From an uncultured Clostridia bacterium (GTDB lineage: Bacteria > Bacillota_A > Clostridia > Oscillospirales > Oscillospiraceae), in contig CAMVIC010000001.1 in the NCBI GenBank assembly GCA_947167435.1, positions 1-40,872 on the forward strand: DNA of 40,872 nucleotides, read 5' to 3'. Made by a program: the position numbers and the translations under genes. Positions 23,423 to 32,663 of the stretch are shown here, piece after piece. Each line of letters starts with the position of its first letter. The first letter of the stretch is position 1. The notes beneath the pieces were generated by a model. The model had not been told where the DNA came from. It worked only from the letters and a program-made list of their open reading frames with translations, and searched no databases.

Positions 23423-24937
23423 ATGACTTCTCCTCCGAATATTCTCTTCTTTCTGTCCGACGACCAGGGAGCCTGGGCAATGGGCTGCAGCGGCAACCGG
23501 GAGATTCATACCCCGACGCTGGACTCCATTGCAGAGTCCGGGATGCGTTTTGAAAACTTCTTCTGTGTTTCGCCGGTCTGTTCTCCGGCCCGCGCCAGCA
23601 TCCTCAGCGGAACAATCCCCTCCGTCCACGGTGTGCAGGACTGGTTGCGCAGCGGCAATCTCAGCATGGCGGATCACCCGCAGCTGCGGGGCAAGCCGCT
23701 CTATGCCGCGGAAAGCAGCGCAATTCCCTATCTGCAGGATATGACCTGCTTTACGGATGTACTGGCAGAAAACGGCTATGCCTGCGCGCTGAGCGGCAAA
23801 TGGCATCTGGGGGACAGCGCTCATCCCCAGCACGGCTTTTCCCGATGGTTTACCATCGCCCGCGGCGGTTGCGCTTACCATCATCCGGACCTGGTCCGGA
23901 ACGGGCAGGTGGTGGAGAGCAACCGGTATATTACCGATCTCATAACCGAGGATGCCCTGAAGAATCTGCAGGATTTCGCGGCGGCGGAAAAGCCCTTCTG
24001 CCTCTGCGTGAACTACACGGCGCCTCACGCGCCCTGGAGTCCGGAGAACCATCCTCCGGAATATCTCGAGTTGTATCGGAACTGCCCCTTTGAGAGTGTA
24101 CCCGACGAACCCCTGCATCCCTGGCTCAGCCCTGCGGCGCCGTACAAACCCGGTGCAGAGGGGCGGCGGGAGAACCTGACGGGCTATTATGCCGCAATCA
24201 GCGCCATGGATGCCGGTATCGGCAGGATTCTGGAAAAGCTGCGCAATTGCGGCCTTGCGGAGAACACGCTGGTTCTGTTTTCCTCCGACAACGGTATGAA
24301 CATGGGGCATCACGGCATCTGGGGCAAGGGAAACGGAACCTATCCCCAGAACATGTACGACAGCTCCGTAAAAATCCCGTTTCTGGCCTCCTGGCCCGGA
24401 CACATCCCGGAAAACACGGTGTCCGAGCAGCTGCTGAGCCACTATGACATTTTCCCCACGCTGATGGAACTCACCGGTCTTCATGCCGAGACCCGTCAGC
24501 CTCTGCCCGGACACAGCTTCGCGGACATCCTGCAGGGCAGGGAGGCCGGCGAGGAGCGGCCGGTGGTGGTCTTTGACGAATACGGACCCGTGCGCATGAT
24601 CCGGACCCGGGAGTGGAAGTATGTCGCGCGGATTCCCGGCGGACCGGATGAGCTTTATCATCTGACGGAGGACCCGGACGAAAAGACGAATCTCATCTTC
24701 GACGCCTCCCGGGCATCCGTCCGGCGGGAGCTGCGAAGACAGCTGCTTGACTGGTTTGCGAAATGGGTGGACCCCGCCGTCGATGGTGCCCGGGAATTGA
24801 ACACCGGCTACGGTCAGCTCTGCCGTCCCGGGATTTTCAGCGGCGGGGCCGAGGTTTTCGCGGAAGAAGAGAGCTTTCGCAGAGCAATCGAAGCGGCTGC
24901 AGACACGCTGGAGCTTAACACCGGCGAACAGCCCTGA
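23423..24937 (+). CDS. Cytoplasmic arylsulfatase-type sulfatase (Cys type)
   Basis: 504 residues from ATG 23423. It carries the formylglycine signature C53-S-P-A-R57 in SPVCSPARASILSG, the metal-binding D13-D14 in FLSDDQGAWA, KWHLGD, and SSDNGMNMGHHG. It removes sulfate esters from a saccharide. A Cys-type site fits activation by the anaerobic maturase encoded at 3861-5006. No signal peptide is present, unlike the exported sulfatases of Bacteroides, so it works on imported substrate. The start follows AAAGGG at a long spacing; a TTG upstream is less likely. Confidence 0.93.
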   Translation: MTSPPNILFFLSDDQGAWAMGCSGNREIHTPTLDSIAESGMRFENFFCVSPVCSPARASILSGTIPSVHGVQDWLRSGNLSMADHPQLRGKPLYAAESSAIPYLQDMTCFTDVLAENGYACALSGKWHLGDSAHPQHGFSRWFTIARGGCAYHHPDLVRNGQVVESNRYITDLITEDALKNLQDFAAAEKPFCLCVNYTAPHAPWSPENHPPEYLELYRNCPFESVPDEPLHPWLSPAAPYKPGAEGRRENLTGYYAAISAMDAGIGRILEKLRNCGLAENTLVLFSSDNGMNMGHHGIWGKGNGTYPQNMYDSSVKIPFLASWPGHIPENTVSEQLLSHYDIFPTLMELTGLHAETRQPLPGHSFADILQGREAGEERPVVVFDEYGPVRMIRTREWKYVARIPGGPDELYHLTEDPDEKTNLIFDASRASVRRELRRQLLDWFAKWVDPAVDGARELNTGYGQLCRPGIFSGGAEVFAEEESFRRAIEAAADTLELNTGEQP

Positions 24938-24958
24938 CGGAATAAGGAGGGGTACAGA

Positions 24959-26308
24959 ATGCTTACTTACGAAAAGCAGGTGAAAACCGAAGCACAGCGG
25001 TACGACGTCATGGTGGTCGGCGGCGGTTCCGCCGGGATCTGTGCCGCCATCGCCGCCGCCCGCCGGGGAGCAAAGACGCTTCTGGTGGAAGACAGCGGCT
25101 GGCTGGGCGGTATCGGGACCACGGCGGCAATGGTGGAATTCGGGCCGATTGTCCGCGGCGGGCTGCGCGTTGTAGGCGGCATCCCCTATGAGCTGATGCA
25201 GCGCATGCGCGCCTTCGGCGGTGCGGAGCTGCGTGACGAGACGGAAGATCTTCTCTTCGCCCCCGATACCTTCGCCCACGTGGCGATGCTCCTGTGCGAA
25301 GAGGCCGGCGTAGAGCTGCTTCTGCACACCCGGATGATCGATACGCTGCGGGAAGGCAATACCATATCCGGCGTGCTGCTGCAGGACAAAGAGGGCATGC
25401 GAGTGGTCTGCGCCGATGTGTATGTGGACTGCACCGGCGACGGGGACCTGTTTTACAGCGCCGGTCTCCCCTACGGCATAGGCAGCGACCTCAACGGCTA
25501 TACGCAGCCGATGACCCTGGTCTTTTTCGTCAACAATGTAAACTATGCAAAATTTCTGGAGGCGGCCGGCGGATCGACCGGTCCGGTCTTGGATCGGTTT
25601 TTTACGGGCCTTGTCGCCAGAGCAAAAGCGGACGGCCGCTTCCACATTCCGGTGGTACGCCCCGGCTCCACCGGCCCGGTTCCCCGCTACGGTCGTCCCC
25701 ATGACTTGAGCTGCTGCGAGGTCTTTGTAAACGGCACCAACATTCTGCACCGAAACGGCCTGAACGCCCGGGATCTGACCGAAGCCGAGTGCACCGCCAG
25801 GAAGCAGGTCTATGAAATGTATGCGTTTCTGCGGGACTATACGCCCGGCTTTGAAAACAGCTACATCAGCCATATCCCGGGCTGCATCGGTGTACGGGAG
25901 ACCCGCCGCCTGAAGGGCGCCTATGTTCTGACTGAGCAGGATTTGCGCAGCGGCACAAGGTTTGACGATGCCGTTTCCGTCGGCTTCAACATGATCGACA
26001 TTCATCAGATTGACGGCCACGACTTTGACCTGACGCACTTTGCGGACGGGCACTATTACAGTGTGCCGTATCGCAGTCTGTTCTCCCTTGAGCTGTCAAA
26101 CCTGTTGGTGGCAGGTCGCTGCATATCCGTCACCCATGAGGCGCTCGGCGCGGTCCGGGTCATGGTAAATACCATGCCCGTGGGCGAGGCGGCCGGTACC
26201 GCAGCCGCAATTGCCGCAAAGCACGGCTGCTCCGTAGCAGATGTGCCTGTGGCGGAGCTGCAGCAGATTCTGAGAGACGGAAACGTCGTTCTCGGTTTCG
26301 GCGGATAA
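24959..26308 (+). CDS. FAD-dependent oxidoreductase (FAD_oxidored family), paralog 2
   Basis: A 449-residue soluble flavoprotein with VMVVGGGSAGICAAIAAARRG, VEDS, LGGIGTTAAM and the C-terminal LLVAGRCISVTHEALGAVRV plus GEAAGTAAAIAA. AAGGAGG is upstream. It follows the sulfatase by 21 bases and ends the plus-strand operon. It is related to the proteins at 14259 and 26444; substrate unknown, probably a hydroxyl of the desulfated sugar. Confidence 0.9.
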   Translation: MLTYEKQVKTEAQRYDVMVVGGGSAGICAAIAAARRGAKTLLVEDSGWLGGIGTTAAMVEFGPIVRGGLRVVGGIPYELMQRMRAFGGAELRDETEDLLFAPDTFAHVAMLLCEEAGVELLLHTRMIDTLREGNTISGVLLQDKEGMRVVCADVYVDCTGDGDLFYSAGLPYGIGSDLNGYTQPMTLVFFVNNVNYAKFLEAAGGSTGPVLDRFFTGLVARAKADGRFHIPVVRPGSTGPVPRYGRPHDLSCCEVFVNGTNILHRNGLNARDLTEAECTARKQVYEMYAFLRDYTPGFENSYISHIPGCIGVRETRRLKGAYVLTEQDLRSGTRFDDAVSVGFNMIDIHQIDGHDFDLTHFADGHYYSVPYRSLFSLELSNLLVAGRCISVTHEALGAVRVMVNTMPVGEAAGTAAAIAAKHGCSVADVPVAELQQILRDGNVVLGFGG

Positions 26309-26379
26309 CATTCCGGGCCGGGATGTGCAGTTTCTCAACACTGCACCTTTCCCGCTTTCCAACCTTGTGCAACCCGACA

Positions 26380-26422
26380 GAAAAGACGCTGTCAACGGCT
26401 TTCTCTGCTGTTGACAGCGTCT
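26380..26422. terminator. Terminator between convergent FAD oxidoreductase genes
   Basis: A perfect 13-bp stem (26384-26396 with 26410-26422, AGACGCTGTCAAC). On the minus strand it is followed by TTTTCTGTC, so it terminates the 26444-28240 gene. On the plus strand the T content is weak. Confidence 0.75.
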
Positions 26423-26443
26423 GTATTTATGCCTTTTCCGCCT

Positions 26444-28240
26444 TCAGTGTACTGTGTCGGCATCAAAATCAAACGAGATCAGGTCCACCAGATCCTCTCC
26501 CCAGCTGCTCAGAGGGAGGAGCACAAGCGTGTCAAAGCACTGCCCGACGGGGATGTGATAGCAGCGCCTGCGATTGTCAGAAACATGGAGCAGGAGCGTC
26601 TGCTCCCCGGCCAGCTCCCCAATCAATCGGAACTCCCGACAGAGGGGCAGCGGCATATGAAGCTGCGGAGAGTCAAGGCGCATGTTGCAACGGGTCGCGC
26701 GTCTGCGCTCCACTTCCGTGCCGTCCAGTGTGTCGCGGTTCAGATCACTGGAGAAAACCAGGTGTACGGAAGAAACAAACGCGGCAGGAAACCGATAGGC
26801 AACCGTCTCCCCGCAGCGGAGATGGGCATAGTGTGTTCTCTCTGTGGTGCCGTAAAGGCGATGGGCCCGGTCCTGGCCATTTCGGATGAAGTCCGGCGCA
26901 CCGGTCAGCAGGGCTCCGGAGCAGATTTTGCTGATGCTGCGTGTGTGAGACGGCAGGAAGCAGTCGGCGTTGAGAAGCAGTGTCTGCAGTTCGGAAAGGT
27001 GTCTGCAGTATACATCATGGGGCGTTATGTTTTCCCGGACGGCAAGGTAAGCCGCTTTCCCCACTGCCTCTCCCAGCAGTGCACAGGTCGCCATGACGCG
27101 GATGCTGCTCAAGGCCATATGCGTCATGCTGATGTTGCGCCCGGCAAAAAAGAGGTTTTCCACATTTTTCGAGTACAGAGCGCGGTACGGAAGAGAATAC
27201 GGAGCAGGCGTGGGAATATCCGTGTTGGGCCTGCCCCGATGGTAAAAGCCGCCGGGATAATGATCGTCCAGCGGCCATCCTCCGTAGGCGATTTCATCCT
27301 CAAATATTTTCCCGTCGGAGATGTCCCGCTGGGTGACCATGTATTCTCCGCACATTCTGCGGGACTCGCGCTTCCCCGGCAGGAAGCCGAGGAAATCCAG
27401 ATCCCAGTTGCGGGCGCCAAAATGCCCGGAATTCTTGATATAGTCCCAGGTGCCGACGGCAAGCGCAAGCAGCTCGTTGCGCAGATTCTCGGTGTCGGCG
27501 ATGGAATCTGCCTCGCCGCCCAGCTCCAGGTACCAGTAGTTCTCCGCCGAATCGTAAATGTCGGGCATGCGGTCGGCAAAGTCGGAATCCGTCAGGTGCT
27601 TGCTCCACCCGGGCGGAATAAAGTCGATGGGCTCGGTTGTCTCTCGCCCCTGAATGAGGCAGGACATTCCCATGGTCTTCCGGTCCGGAACCGGGACGGA
27701 GCTCTGCTCGCCGAATTCATCGGCAGCCTCCCGGCCCACCCGGAACTGTGCACCGCACAGCGGGGCCAGAATGCTGTCTCCGGAGCAGTCGGAAAAGACA
27801 TGGGCGGAAACCTCAAAGAAGCACTGGGTGGTCATCTGATAGCCGGTAACGGAGCGAATCCGGGTGTCGCGTCCGTTGGCAAAGCTGCCCGTTTCAATGT
27901 CCGCATCCATGCAGGTACAGTTCAATAACAGGCAGATATTTTTTTCCCGGCGGACAAGCTCATATAAAACGGTATCCCATATGGCATAGCTCTTGGTGGG
28001 ATTGCGGTACATGTTCTCCAGCTCAATCTCTTCCAGAAGACCGCTTTCCCGGTTATCCTGTCCCCGGGCACCGCTGATCCACATACGAATCTCGGACGAT
28101 GCATTTCCGCCCAGCACAGGGCGCTCATGCATCAGCACCACGCGCGCCCCCTCCCTGGCCGCAGAGACGGCTGCCGCAAGGCCTGCCATACCGCCGCCGA
28201 TAACGCAGAGATCGCAGTCGATATGTTTTTTTTTCAGCAT
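26444..28240 (-). CDS. FAD-dependent oxidoreductase (FAD_oxidored family), paralog 3, with C-terminal extension
   Basis: 598 residues. The N-terminal LCVIGGGMAGLAAAVSAAREG, VLGGNASSEIRMWI and the LFFAGRNISMTHMALSSIRV/GEAVGKAAYLA segments place it with the other two, though more distantly. About 150 extra residues at the C terminus look like a beta-rich accessory domain (ERTHYAHLRCGETVAYRFP). GAGGTG stands before the ATG. It lies 73 bases downstream of the LacI gene and is probably cotranscribed with it. Confidence 0.9.
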   Translation of the reverse strand: MLKKKHIDCDLCVIGGGMAGLAAAVSAAREGARVVLMHERPVLGGNASSEIRMWISGARGQDNRESGLLEEIELENMYRNPTKSYAIWDTVLYELVRREKNICLLLNCTCMDADIETGSFANGRDTRIRSVTGYQMTTQCFFEVSAHVFSDCSGDSILAPLCGAQFRVGREAADEFGEQSSVPVPDRKTMGMSCLIQGRETTEPIDFIPPGWSKHLTDSDFADRMPDIYDSAENYWYLELGGEADSIADTENLRNELLALAVGTWDYIKNSGHFGARNWDLDFLGFLPGKRESRRMCGEYMVTQRDISDGKIFEDEIAYGGWPLDDHYPGGFYHRGRPNTDIPTPAPYSLPYRALYSKNVENLFFAGRNISMTHMALSSIRVMATCALLGEAVGKAAYLAVRENITPHDVYCRHLSELQTLLLNADCFLPSHTRSISKICSGALLTGAPDFIRNGQDRAHRLYGTTERTHYAHLRCGETVAYRFPAAFVSSVHLVFSSDLNRDTLDGTEVERRRATRCNMRLDSPQLHMPLPLCREFRLIGELAGEQTLLLHVSDNRRRCYHIPVGQCFDTLVLLPLSSWGEDLVDLISFDFDADTVH

Positions 28241-28313
28241 GGGTTGTCACCTCAGTTTTCAGGCAGGCTCTGCCTGCGCAGGCATGCCGACTTCGTTCCC
28301 GGGAGGGCGCAGA

Positions 28314-29342
28314 TTACTTCAGACCGTTTACGGTGCCTCCGGAGGATTCCCGGATCAGCAGCTTCGTCTTCACAAGAACATGTTGGTAAGCGATGGAAGG
28401 GGTGTCCATAAGCTGAAGAAGTGTCTTGGCCGCTATGACGCCTGTATCCTCATACCGCTGGTCCACGGTGGAGAGCGCGGGGATTGTGTTTCTCCCCTTG
28501 TCGACGTTTCCAAAGCCAAAGACGGCAATATCCCGCGGGATCTGCACGCCGTGCCTGCTCAGATACTGCATGCAGCCGATGGCAATGGTGTCTGACGCGC
28601 AGAAGGCGGCGGTTGGCAGCGGGCGGAGGGTGAGCAGTTCCTTGCCCAGCAGATAGCCGGAGAGCTCACTGTACTGGCCGAAAAACACATATTCCTCCCG
28701 CAGCGGAATCCCGGCCTTTTGCAGTGCGGCGGCATATCCGCTGTAGCGACGGCTGGTATTCTGATAGTCCCGGTTGCCGCCCAGGAAGGCGATGCGCCTG
28801 TGTTTCAGCCCGATGAAGTGATTCACGGCAGCCTCAGAGGCGTGTTCATCGTCGATGCAGACATAACTGACGCTCTCATGCTCCAGGCGGCGATTCATGA
28901 TAACCCATGGGATTTGTCGATTTTGCATTGCTTCCAGAAGGACGGCATCGTCCTCGGCGCTGGTGCCGACGACGAAGTATCCGTCCATTGGCTGCTGAAG
29001 CAGCCCGCCGATCTCATCAGGGAGCCGGTTGTAGTTGAGCATCCGGGGGACAATGTCAAAAGAGGCCAGATAATCCTCGAAACTGGATACAATGGAATAG
29101 AGCAAGGGATGCTCCTTCAGGTTTTCAGAGGAGTCTGCAGGCATGATGATACCCACGTTTCGTCCGCCGGCCGCGGCGGCTGCCGGTATGTCGCTTCGGT
29201 TAAGGAACTCAATGGCCTCCTCAATCTTTCTGCGCGCCGCACTGCTTACGGGAGCACTGGCGCTCAGTGCTCTTGACACGGTACTGATGGACACCCCCGC
29301 AATCTTCGCGATTGCACGGACCGTGGGCTGTGTGCGCCCCAT
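28314..29342 (-). CDS. LacI-family transcriptional regulator
   Basis: 342 residues from ATG 29342, with AGGAGAAGG upstream; the longer frame is promoter sequence. N-terminal LacI HTH: TVRAIAKIAGVSISTVSRALS. Then a periplasmic-binding-type sensor domain (VGIIMPADSSENLKEHP, HRRIAFLGGNRDYQNTSRRY). It probably represses its own operon and the divergent aldolase gene through the GAAACAGC repeats at 29404-29494, and senses a sugar or sugar acid of this pathway. Confidence 0.92.
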   Translation of the reverse strand: MGRTQPTVRAIAKIAGVSISTVSRALSASAPVSSAARRKIEEAIEFLNRSDIPAAAAAGGRNVGIIMPADSSENLKEHPLLYSIVSSFEDYLASFDIVPRMLNYNRLPDEIGGLLQQPMDGYFVVGTSAEDDAVLLEAMQNRQIPWVIMNRRLEHESVSYVCIDDEHASEAAVNHFIGLKHRRIAFLGGNRDYQNTSRRYSGYAAALQKAGIPLREEYVFFGQYSELSGYLLGKELLTLRPLPTAAFCASDTIAIGCMQYLSRHGVQIPRDIAVFGFGNVDKGRNTIPALSTVDQRYEDTGVIAAKTLLQLMDTPSIAYQHVLVKTKLLIRESSGGTVNGLK

Positions 29343-29403
29343 GCTTTCACCTTCTCCTGGTTTTATCAGGAAAATAATAGCATAAGCCATGCTGCTTTTC
29401 AAG

Positions 29404-29430
29404 GAAACAGCAAAATGAAACTGCTGTTTC
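29404..29430. promoter_or_regulatory. LacI operator candidate (inverted repeat)
   Basis: GAAACAGCA (29404-29412) and TGCTGTTTC (29422-29430) are perfect complements nine bases apart. A third GAAACAGC at 29487-29494 overlaps the -35 of the aldolase promoter. Sites in this layout would allow repression of both divergent genes. Confidence 0.55.
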
Positions 29431-29484
29431 GCACTCTTGTATGATGTCACAAAACGGGCGCGAGAGAATGGGTCATTCGGTACA

Positions 29485-29513
29485 TTGAAACAGCCTGTGA
29501 CCAATGATAGAAT
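29485..29513 (+). promoter_or_regulatory. Promoter of the aldolase gene
   Basis: TTGAAA (29485-29490), a 17-base spacer and TAGAAT (29508-29513), followed by a leader of about 35 bases with AAAGGAG. The -35 overlaps a GAAACAGC half-site. Confidence 0.7.
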
Positions 29514-29555
29514 ACAATAAAGAACGCAATATCATCCCCATAAAGGAGTACGGTC

Positions 29556-30464
29556 ATGGAACTGAAAGGTATCTGCCCCATTATTGCGACTCCCTTTACC
29601 GCAACCGGTGAGGTCGATTACGAAAGCCTGGAACGTGAAGTCAGCTGCATGGCGGATAACGGCTGTCATGCGGTGACCCTGTTCGGCATTGCCGGAGAAT
29701 ACTATAAGCTCAGTGACTCCGAGGCGGAGCGCATGGTCCGTGTTGTTGTCGATACCTGCAAGCGGAAGGGCATCCCCTCCATCGTTTCCGTAACACAGCA
29801 TGCCACGGAGCTGGCGGTGAAGCGCGCGAGGTATTATCAGGACTGCGGTGCGGACAGTCTGATGCTTCTGCCGCCGCACTTCCTCAAGCCCGGCGCCGCC
29901 GCCATCTATGAGCATATGAAGGCAGTTTGCAGGGCGGTGGATATCCCCGTCGTAGTGCAGTATGCCCCCGAACAGACAGGCGTTGCGATTGCCCCCGAGG
30001 TTCTGGCAAATCTGCGCAATGACTGCGATACCGAGCTGTATTATAAAATCGAATGCAAGCCCGCCGGAGGCTATATCTCCAGTCTGCTCCGTCTGACCGA
30101 AAACGGCGTGCGTGTCCTGATCGGCAACGCCGGCTATCAGTTCATTGAGTGCTTTGACCGGGGGGCAATCGGCGCCATGCCGGGAGGCTCCATGTTTGAT
30201 CTCTATCTTCGGATCTACGACAGCTATGTGTCCGGCGACCGAAGCGAGGCAATGCGGCTGCACGGCTCTGTCCTGCTGCCTTTCCTGAACCACATTAGGC
30301 AGAATGTGGAAATGATCATTGCCTATGAAAAGCGGATCATGATGCGGCGCGGAATGATCGAGACCGACTACTGCAGGAAGCCTTCCTTTGCAGCCGATCC
30401 TGTTTTTGACCGTCTATTCGACGAATTCTATGAGCTGACTCTGCCGTATCTGAAGACCTTCTGA
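29556..30464 (+). CDS. DHDPS/NAL superfamily pyruvate aldolase
   Basis: 302 residues of the class I aldolase family of dihydrodipicolinate synthase, N-acetylneuraminate lyase and 2-keto-3-deoxygluconate aldolases. It shows a GIAGEYYKLS variant of the GTTGE pyruvate-binding loop, an active-site Tyr in VVVQYAPEQTG and the Schiff-base Lys in YYKIECKP. Standing alone beside a catabolic LacI regulator rather than with lysine genes, a KDG- or sialate-type cleavage is more likely than lysine synthesis. It would yield pyruvate plus an aldehyde. Confidence 0.88.
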   Translation: MELKGICPIIATPFTATGEVDYESLEREVSCMADNGCHAVTLFGIAGEYYKLSDSEAERMVRVVVDTCKRKGIPSIVSVTQHATELAVKRARYYQDCGADSLMLLPPHFLKPGAAAIYEHMKAVCRAVDIPVVVQYAPEQTGVAIAPEVLANLRNDCDTELYYKIECKPAGGYISSLLRLTENGVRVLIGNAGYQFIECFDRGAIGAMPGGSMFDLYLRIYDSYVSGDRSEAMRLHGSVLLPFLNHIRQNVEMIIAYEKRIMMRRGMIETDYCRKPSFAADPVFDRLFDEFYELTLPYLKTF

Positions 30465-30482
30465 CACATATGGAATACCAAA

Positions 30483-30521
30483 GCCGGTCCCGGACACATA
30501 CTGTCCCGGGACCGGCCTTTT
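30483..30521. terminator. Terminator after the aldolase gene
   Basis: An 11-bp GC-rich stem (30483-30493 with 30506-30516) followed by CTTTT on the plus strand. It also separates the convergent threonine aldolase gene. Confidence 0.8.
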
Positions 30522-30548
30522 CCGTATCTGCTGTTGTCTTTGCCGCCG

Positions 30549-31574
30549 TTACAGAAGGGCTTTCAGCTTTTCGATGCTCTCCCGTCCGGTCGCCCAGCTG
30601 GTGACAAAGCGGACGGCCACACGCCCGTCCGGCAGCGGCTCCCACACGCTGAAGGCCACATCCTTTTCCAGCCGCTTGAGCTGCTCCTCTGTCAGAATTA
30701 CGAACTGCTGGTTGGTTGGCGAGTCGGCAAAAAGCGGATAGCCCTTTTCCCGGAACGCCGCTTTCAGCTCCATGGCACAGTCGATGGCATGGCGGCTGAT
30801 GGTAAAATACAGGTCATCGGTGAAAAGCGCGTCAAACTGTACGCCCAGAATCCGGCCCTTGGCAAGCAATGCCCCCTGCTGCTTGATCATGGTAAACAGC
30901 TGCGGCGGGCACAGCGCGTGCCGCAGCACCAGCGCCTCTCCGCACAGAGTGCCAACCTTGGTGCCGCCGATATAAAATACGTCGCAGCGCTGCGCAAGCT
31001 CCGGCAGGCTCAGGTCGTTGGCCGGGCTCATCAGCCCGTAGCCCAGCCGGGCCCCGTCCACAAACAGGGGCAGCGAATAACGGCGGCAGACGCCGTACAG
31101 CGCGTCCAGCTCCGCCTTGCTGTACAGGGTGCCCAGCTCCGTAGGCTGGGAAATGTACACCATGCCCGGATAGGGCATGTGCGTATGGGTGGCGTCTGCG
31201 AAGAAGCGGGTGAGCCATTTCTCCAGTTCCGCCGCGGGCAGCTTTCCCTCCGCCGCCGGCAGGGGGATCACCTTGTGGCCGGTAAACTCCACGGCCCCGG
31301 CTTCGTGTACGGCAATGTGGCCGGTCTCGGCGCAGAGCACCGCCTCCCAGCGGCGCAGCAGCGCGGAAATCACCACCAGATTGGTCTGCGTCCCGCCGCT
31401 GAGGAAGAAGACGTCCAGGTCCTCTCTGCCGCAGGCGGCGCGGATTTTTGCCTTGGCCCGCTCGCAGATCTCGTCCTCCCCGTAGCCGGGAAGCGAGACC
31501 AGGTTCGTCTCCTCCAGCGCCCGCAGCACAGCCGGGTGGGCGCCCTCGGTGTAGTCGCTCAGAAAATACAGCAT
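30549..31574 (-). CDS. Low-specificity threonine aldolase family protein
   Basis: A 341-residue PLP enzyme of the beta-eliminating-lyase/threonine aldolase family: FLSGGTQTNLVVISAL, EAGAVEFTGHKV, cofactor Asp in FVDGARLGYGL and Schiff-base Lys in YIGGTKVGTLCGEA. It splits threonine or related beta-hydroxy amino acids to glycine and an aldehyde. TAAAGGAGAG precedes the ATG. It is 12 bases behind the MocR-type gene in the same direction, so probably one transcript. Confidence 0.92.
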   Translation of the reverse strand: MLYFLSDYTEGAHPAVLRALEETNLVSLPGYGEDEICERAKAKIRAACGREDLDVFFLSGGTQTNLVVISALLRRWEAVLCAETGHIAVHEAGAVEFTGHKVIPLPAAEGKLPAAELEKWLTRFFADATHTHMPYPGMVYISQPTELGTLYSKAELDALYGVCRRYSLPLFVDGARLGYGLMSPANDLSLPELAQRCDVFYIGGTKVGTLCGEALVLRHALCPPQLFTMIKQQGALLAKGRILGVQFDALFTDDLYFTISRHAIDCAMELKAAFREKGYPLFADSPTNQQFVILTEEQLKRLEKDVAFSVWEPLPDGRVAVRFVTSWATGRESIEKLKALL

Positions 31575-31586
31575 GCGTTCTCTCCT

Positions 31587-32663
31587 TTACCGTCCCTGGA
31601 GCCGCAGCTTCCGGCGCCGCCGGTTGATGTACCGCTCCATATGTCCCTGGCGGATGAACTCCGCCAATACATACTGATCGTAGATCGGCACCGTGCAGGA
31701 ATAAAAATCCAGCCGCTGCCGATATTCCCTCTCCAGCGGCTCCGGCAGCACCATGAAGCCGGTGCGCATGGCCGGGGCCAGGATTTTCGAGAAGGTATTC
31801 ACATAGATAACCCGCTCGGGAGCCAGGGAATAGATGGTCTCGATCTGCTTTGTCGCGGTGGCAAACTCCGAGTCATAGTCGTCCTCGATGACGACGCTGT
31901 CCCGCTCCCTGGCCCAGGCGGCATACTCGTGCCGCTTGGCTGCGCTGGCGGTGACGCCGCTGGGATAGCTGTGAAAGGGGGTCACATGCAGCGCTCCGGC
32001 CGTACAGGCCGCCAACTGCGGGCTTTGGATGCCGTCCTCTCCCAGCGGCAGGAGCTCGCAGCGGGCGCCGTTTGCCTCATAGACCCGGCGGATCTTTTCA
32101 TAGGACGGGTCCTCCAGGGCAAAGCTGCGCTCCCGGCCCAGCAGCTGCACCACAAGGGCGTACAGATATTCGGCGCCGGAGCCGATCACGATCTGCTCCG
32201 GGGAGACGCTTATGCCCCGGCTGCGCTCAAGATAGTCCGCAATGGCCTGCCGCAGCTCCGGGCAGCCGCTGTTGGGGGACTTGATCAGGATGCGCCGGTC
32301 ATAGTCCGTGAGCACGCGGCGCATTGTCCTCGCCCAGACGGAAAAGGGGAAGTCCGCCGGCGCTTCAGTTGCGGCGCTCATGTCCTGCAGGGCGGCCCGC
32401 CGGGGCGCCGGGGCGCCCACGGCGCCGCTGAAGGCCGCGTAATACCCGCTGCGGGGCCGCGCCTCCGCATAACCCTCGTCCACCAGCAGGTTCAGAGCGT
32501 GCTCCGCCGTGATGACGCTGATGCCCGTCTCCCCCGCCAGCAGCCGCTTGGAGGGCAGCCTGGTCCCGGCCGACAGACGCCCGCTTACGATATCGTCCCG
32601 CAGCTGACGGTAGAGCTGGAGATAGGCGCTCTCACCAACCTGCCTGTCGATCACATAGTTCAA
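31587..32663 (-). CDS. MocR/GntR-type regulator, C-terminally shortened
   Basis: 358 residues. A GntR winged helix (residues about 10-75: LQLYRQLRDDIVSGRLSAG, LPSKRLLAGETGISVITAE) is joined to an aminotransferase-fold domain with the PLP Lys in FSKILAPAMRTGF. Members usually reach 450-500 residues; this one stops at YINRRRRKLRLQGR, about where the C-terminal subdomain would begin, and the next gene starts 12 bases later. Start is TTG 32663, six bases after AAGGAG. MocR proteins often sense vitamin B6, which would suit the divergent ECF carrier. Confidence 0.82.
   Translation of the reverse strand: MNYVIDRQVGESAYLQLYRQLRDDIVSGRLSAGTRLPSKRLLAGETGISVITAEHALNLLVDEGYAEARPRSGYYAAFSGAVGAPAPRRAALQDMSAATEAPADFPFSVWARTMRRVLTDYDRRILIKSPNSGCPELRQAIADYLERSRGISVSPEQIVIGSGAEYLYALVVQLLGRERSFALEDPSYEKIRRVYEANGARCELLPLGEDGIQSPQLAACTAGALHVTPFHSYPSGVTASAAKRHEYAAWARERDSVVIEDDYDSEFATATKQIETIYSLAPERVIYVNTFSKILAPAMRTGFMVLPEPLEREYRQRLDFYSCTVPIYDQYVLAEFIRQGHMERYINRRRRKLRLQGR

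Noticed and set aside
23324..26053. A 909-codon open frame on the minus strand
   Set aside because: It lies opposite the permease end, the sulfatase and the FAD oxidoreductase, all with family motifs. It has low-complexity, His/Gly/Ala-rich translation typical of GC-biased antisense frames.
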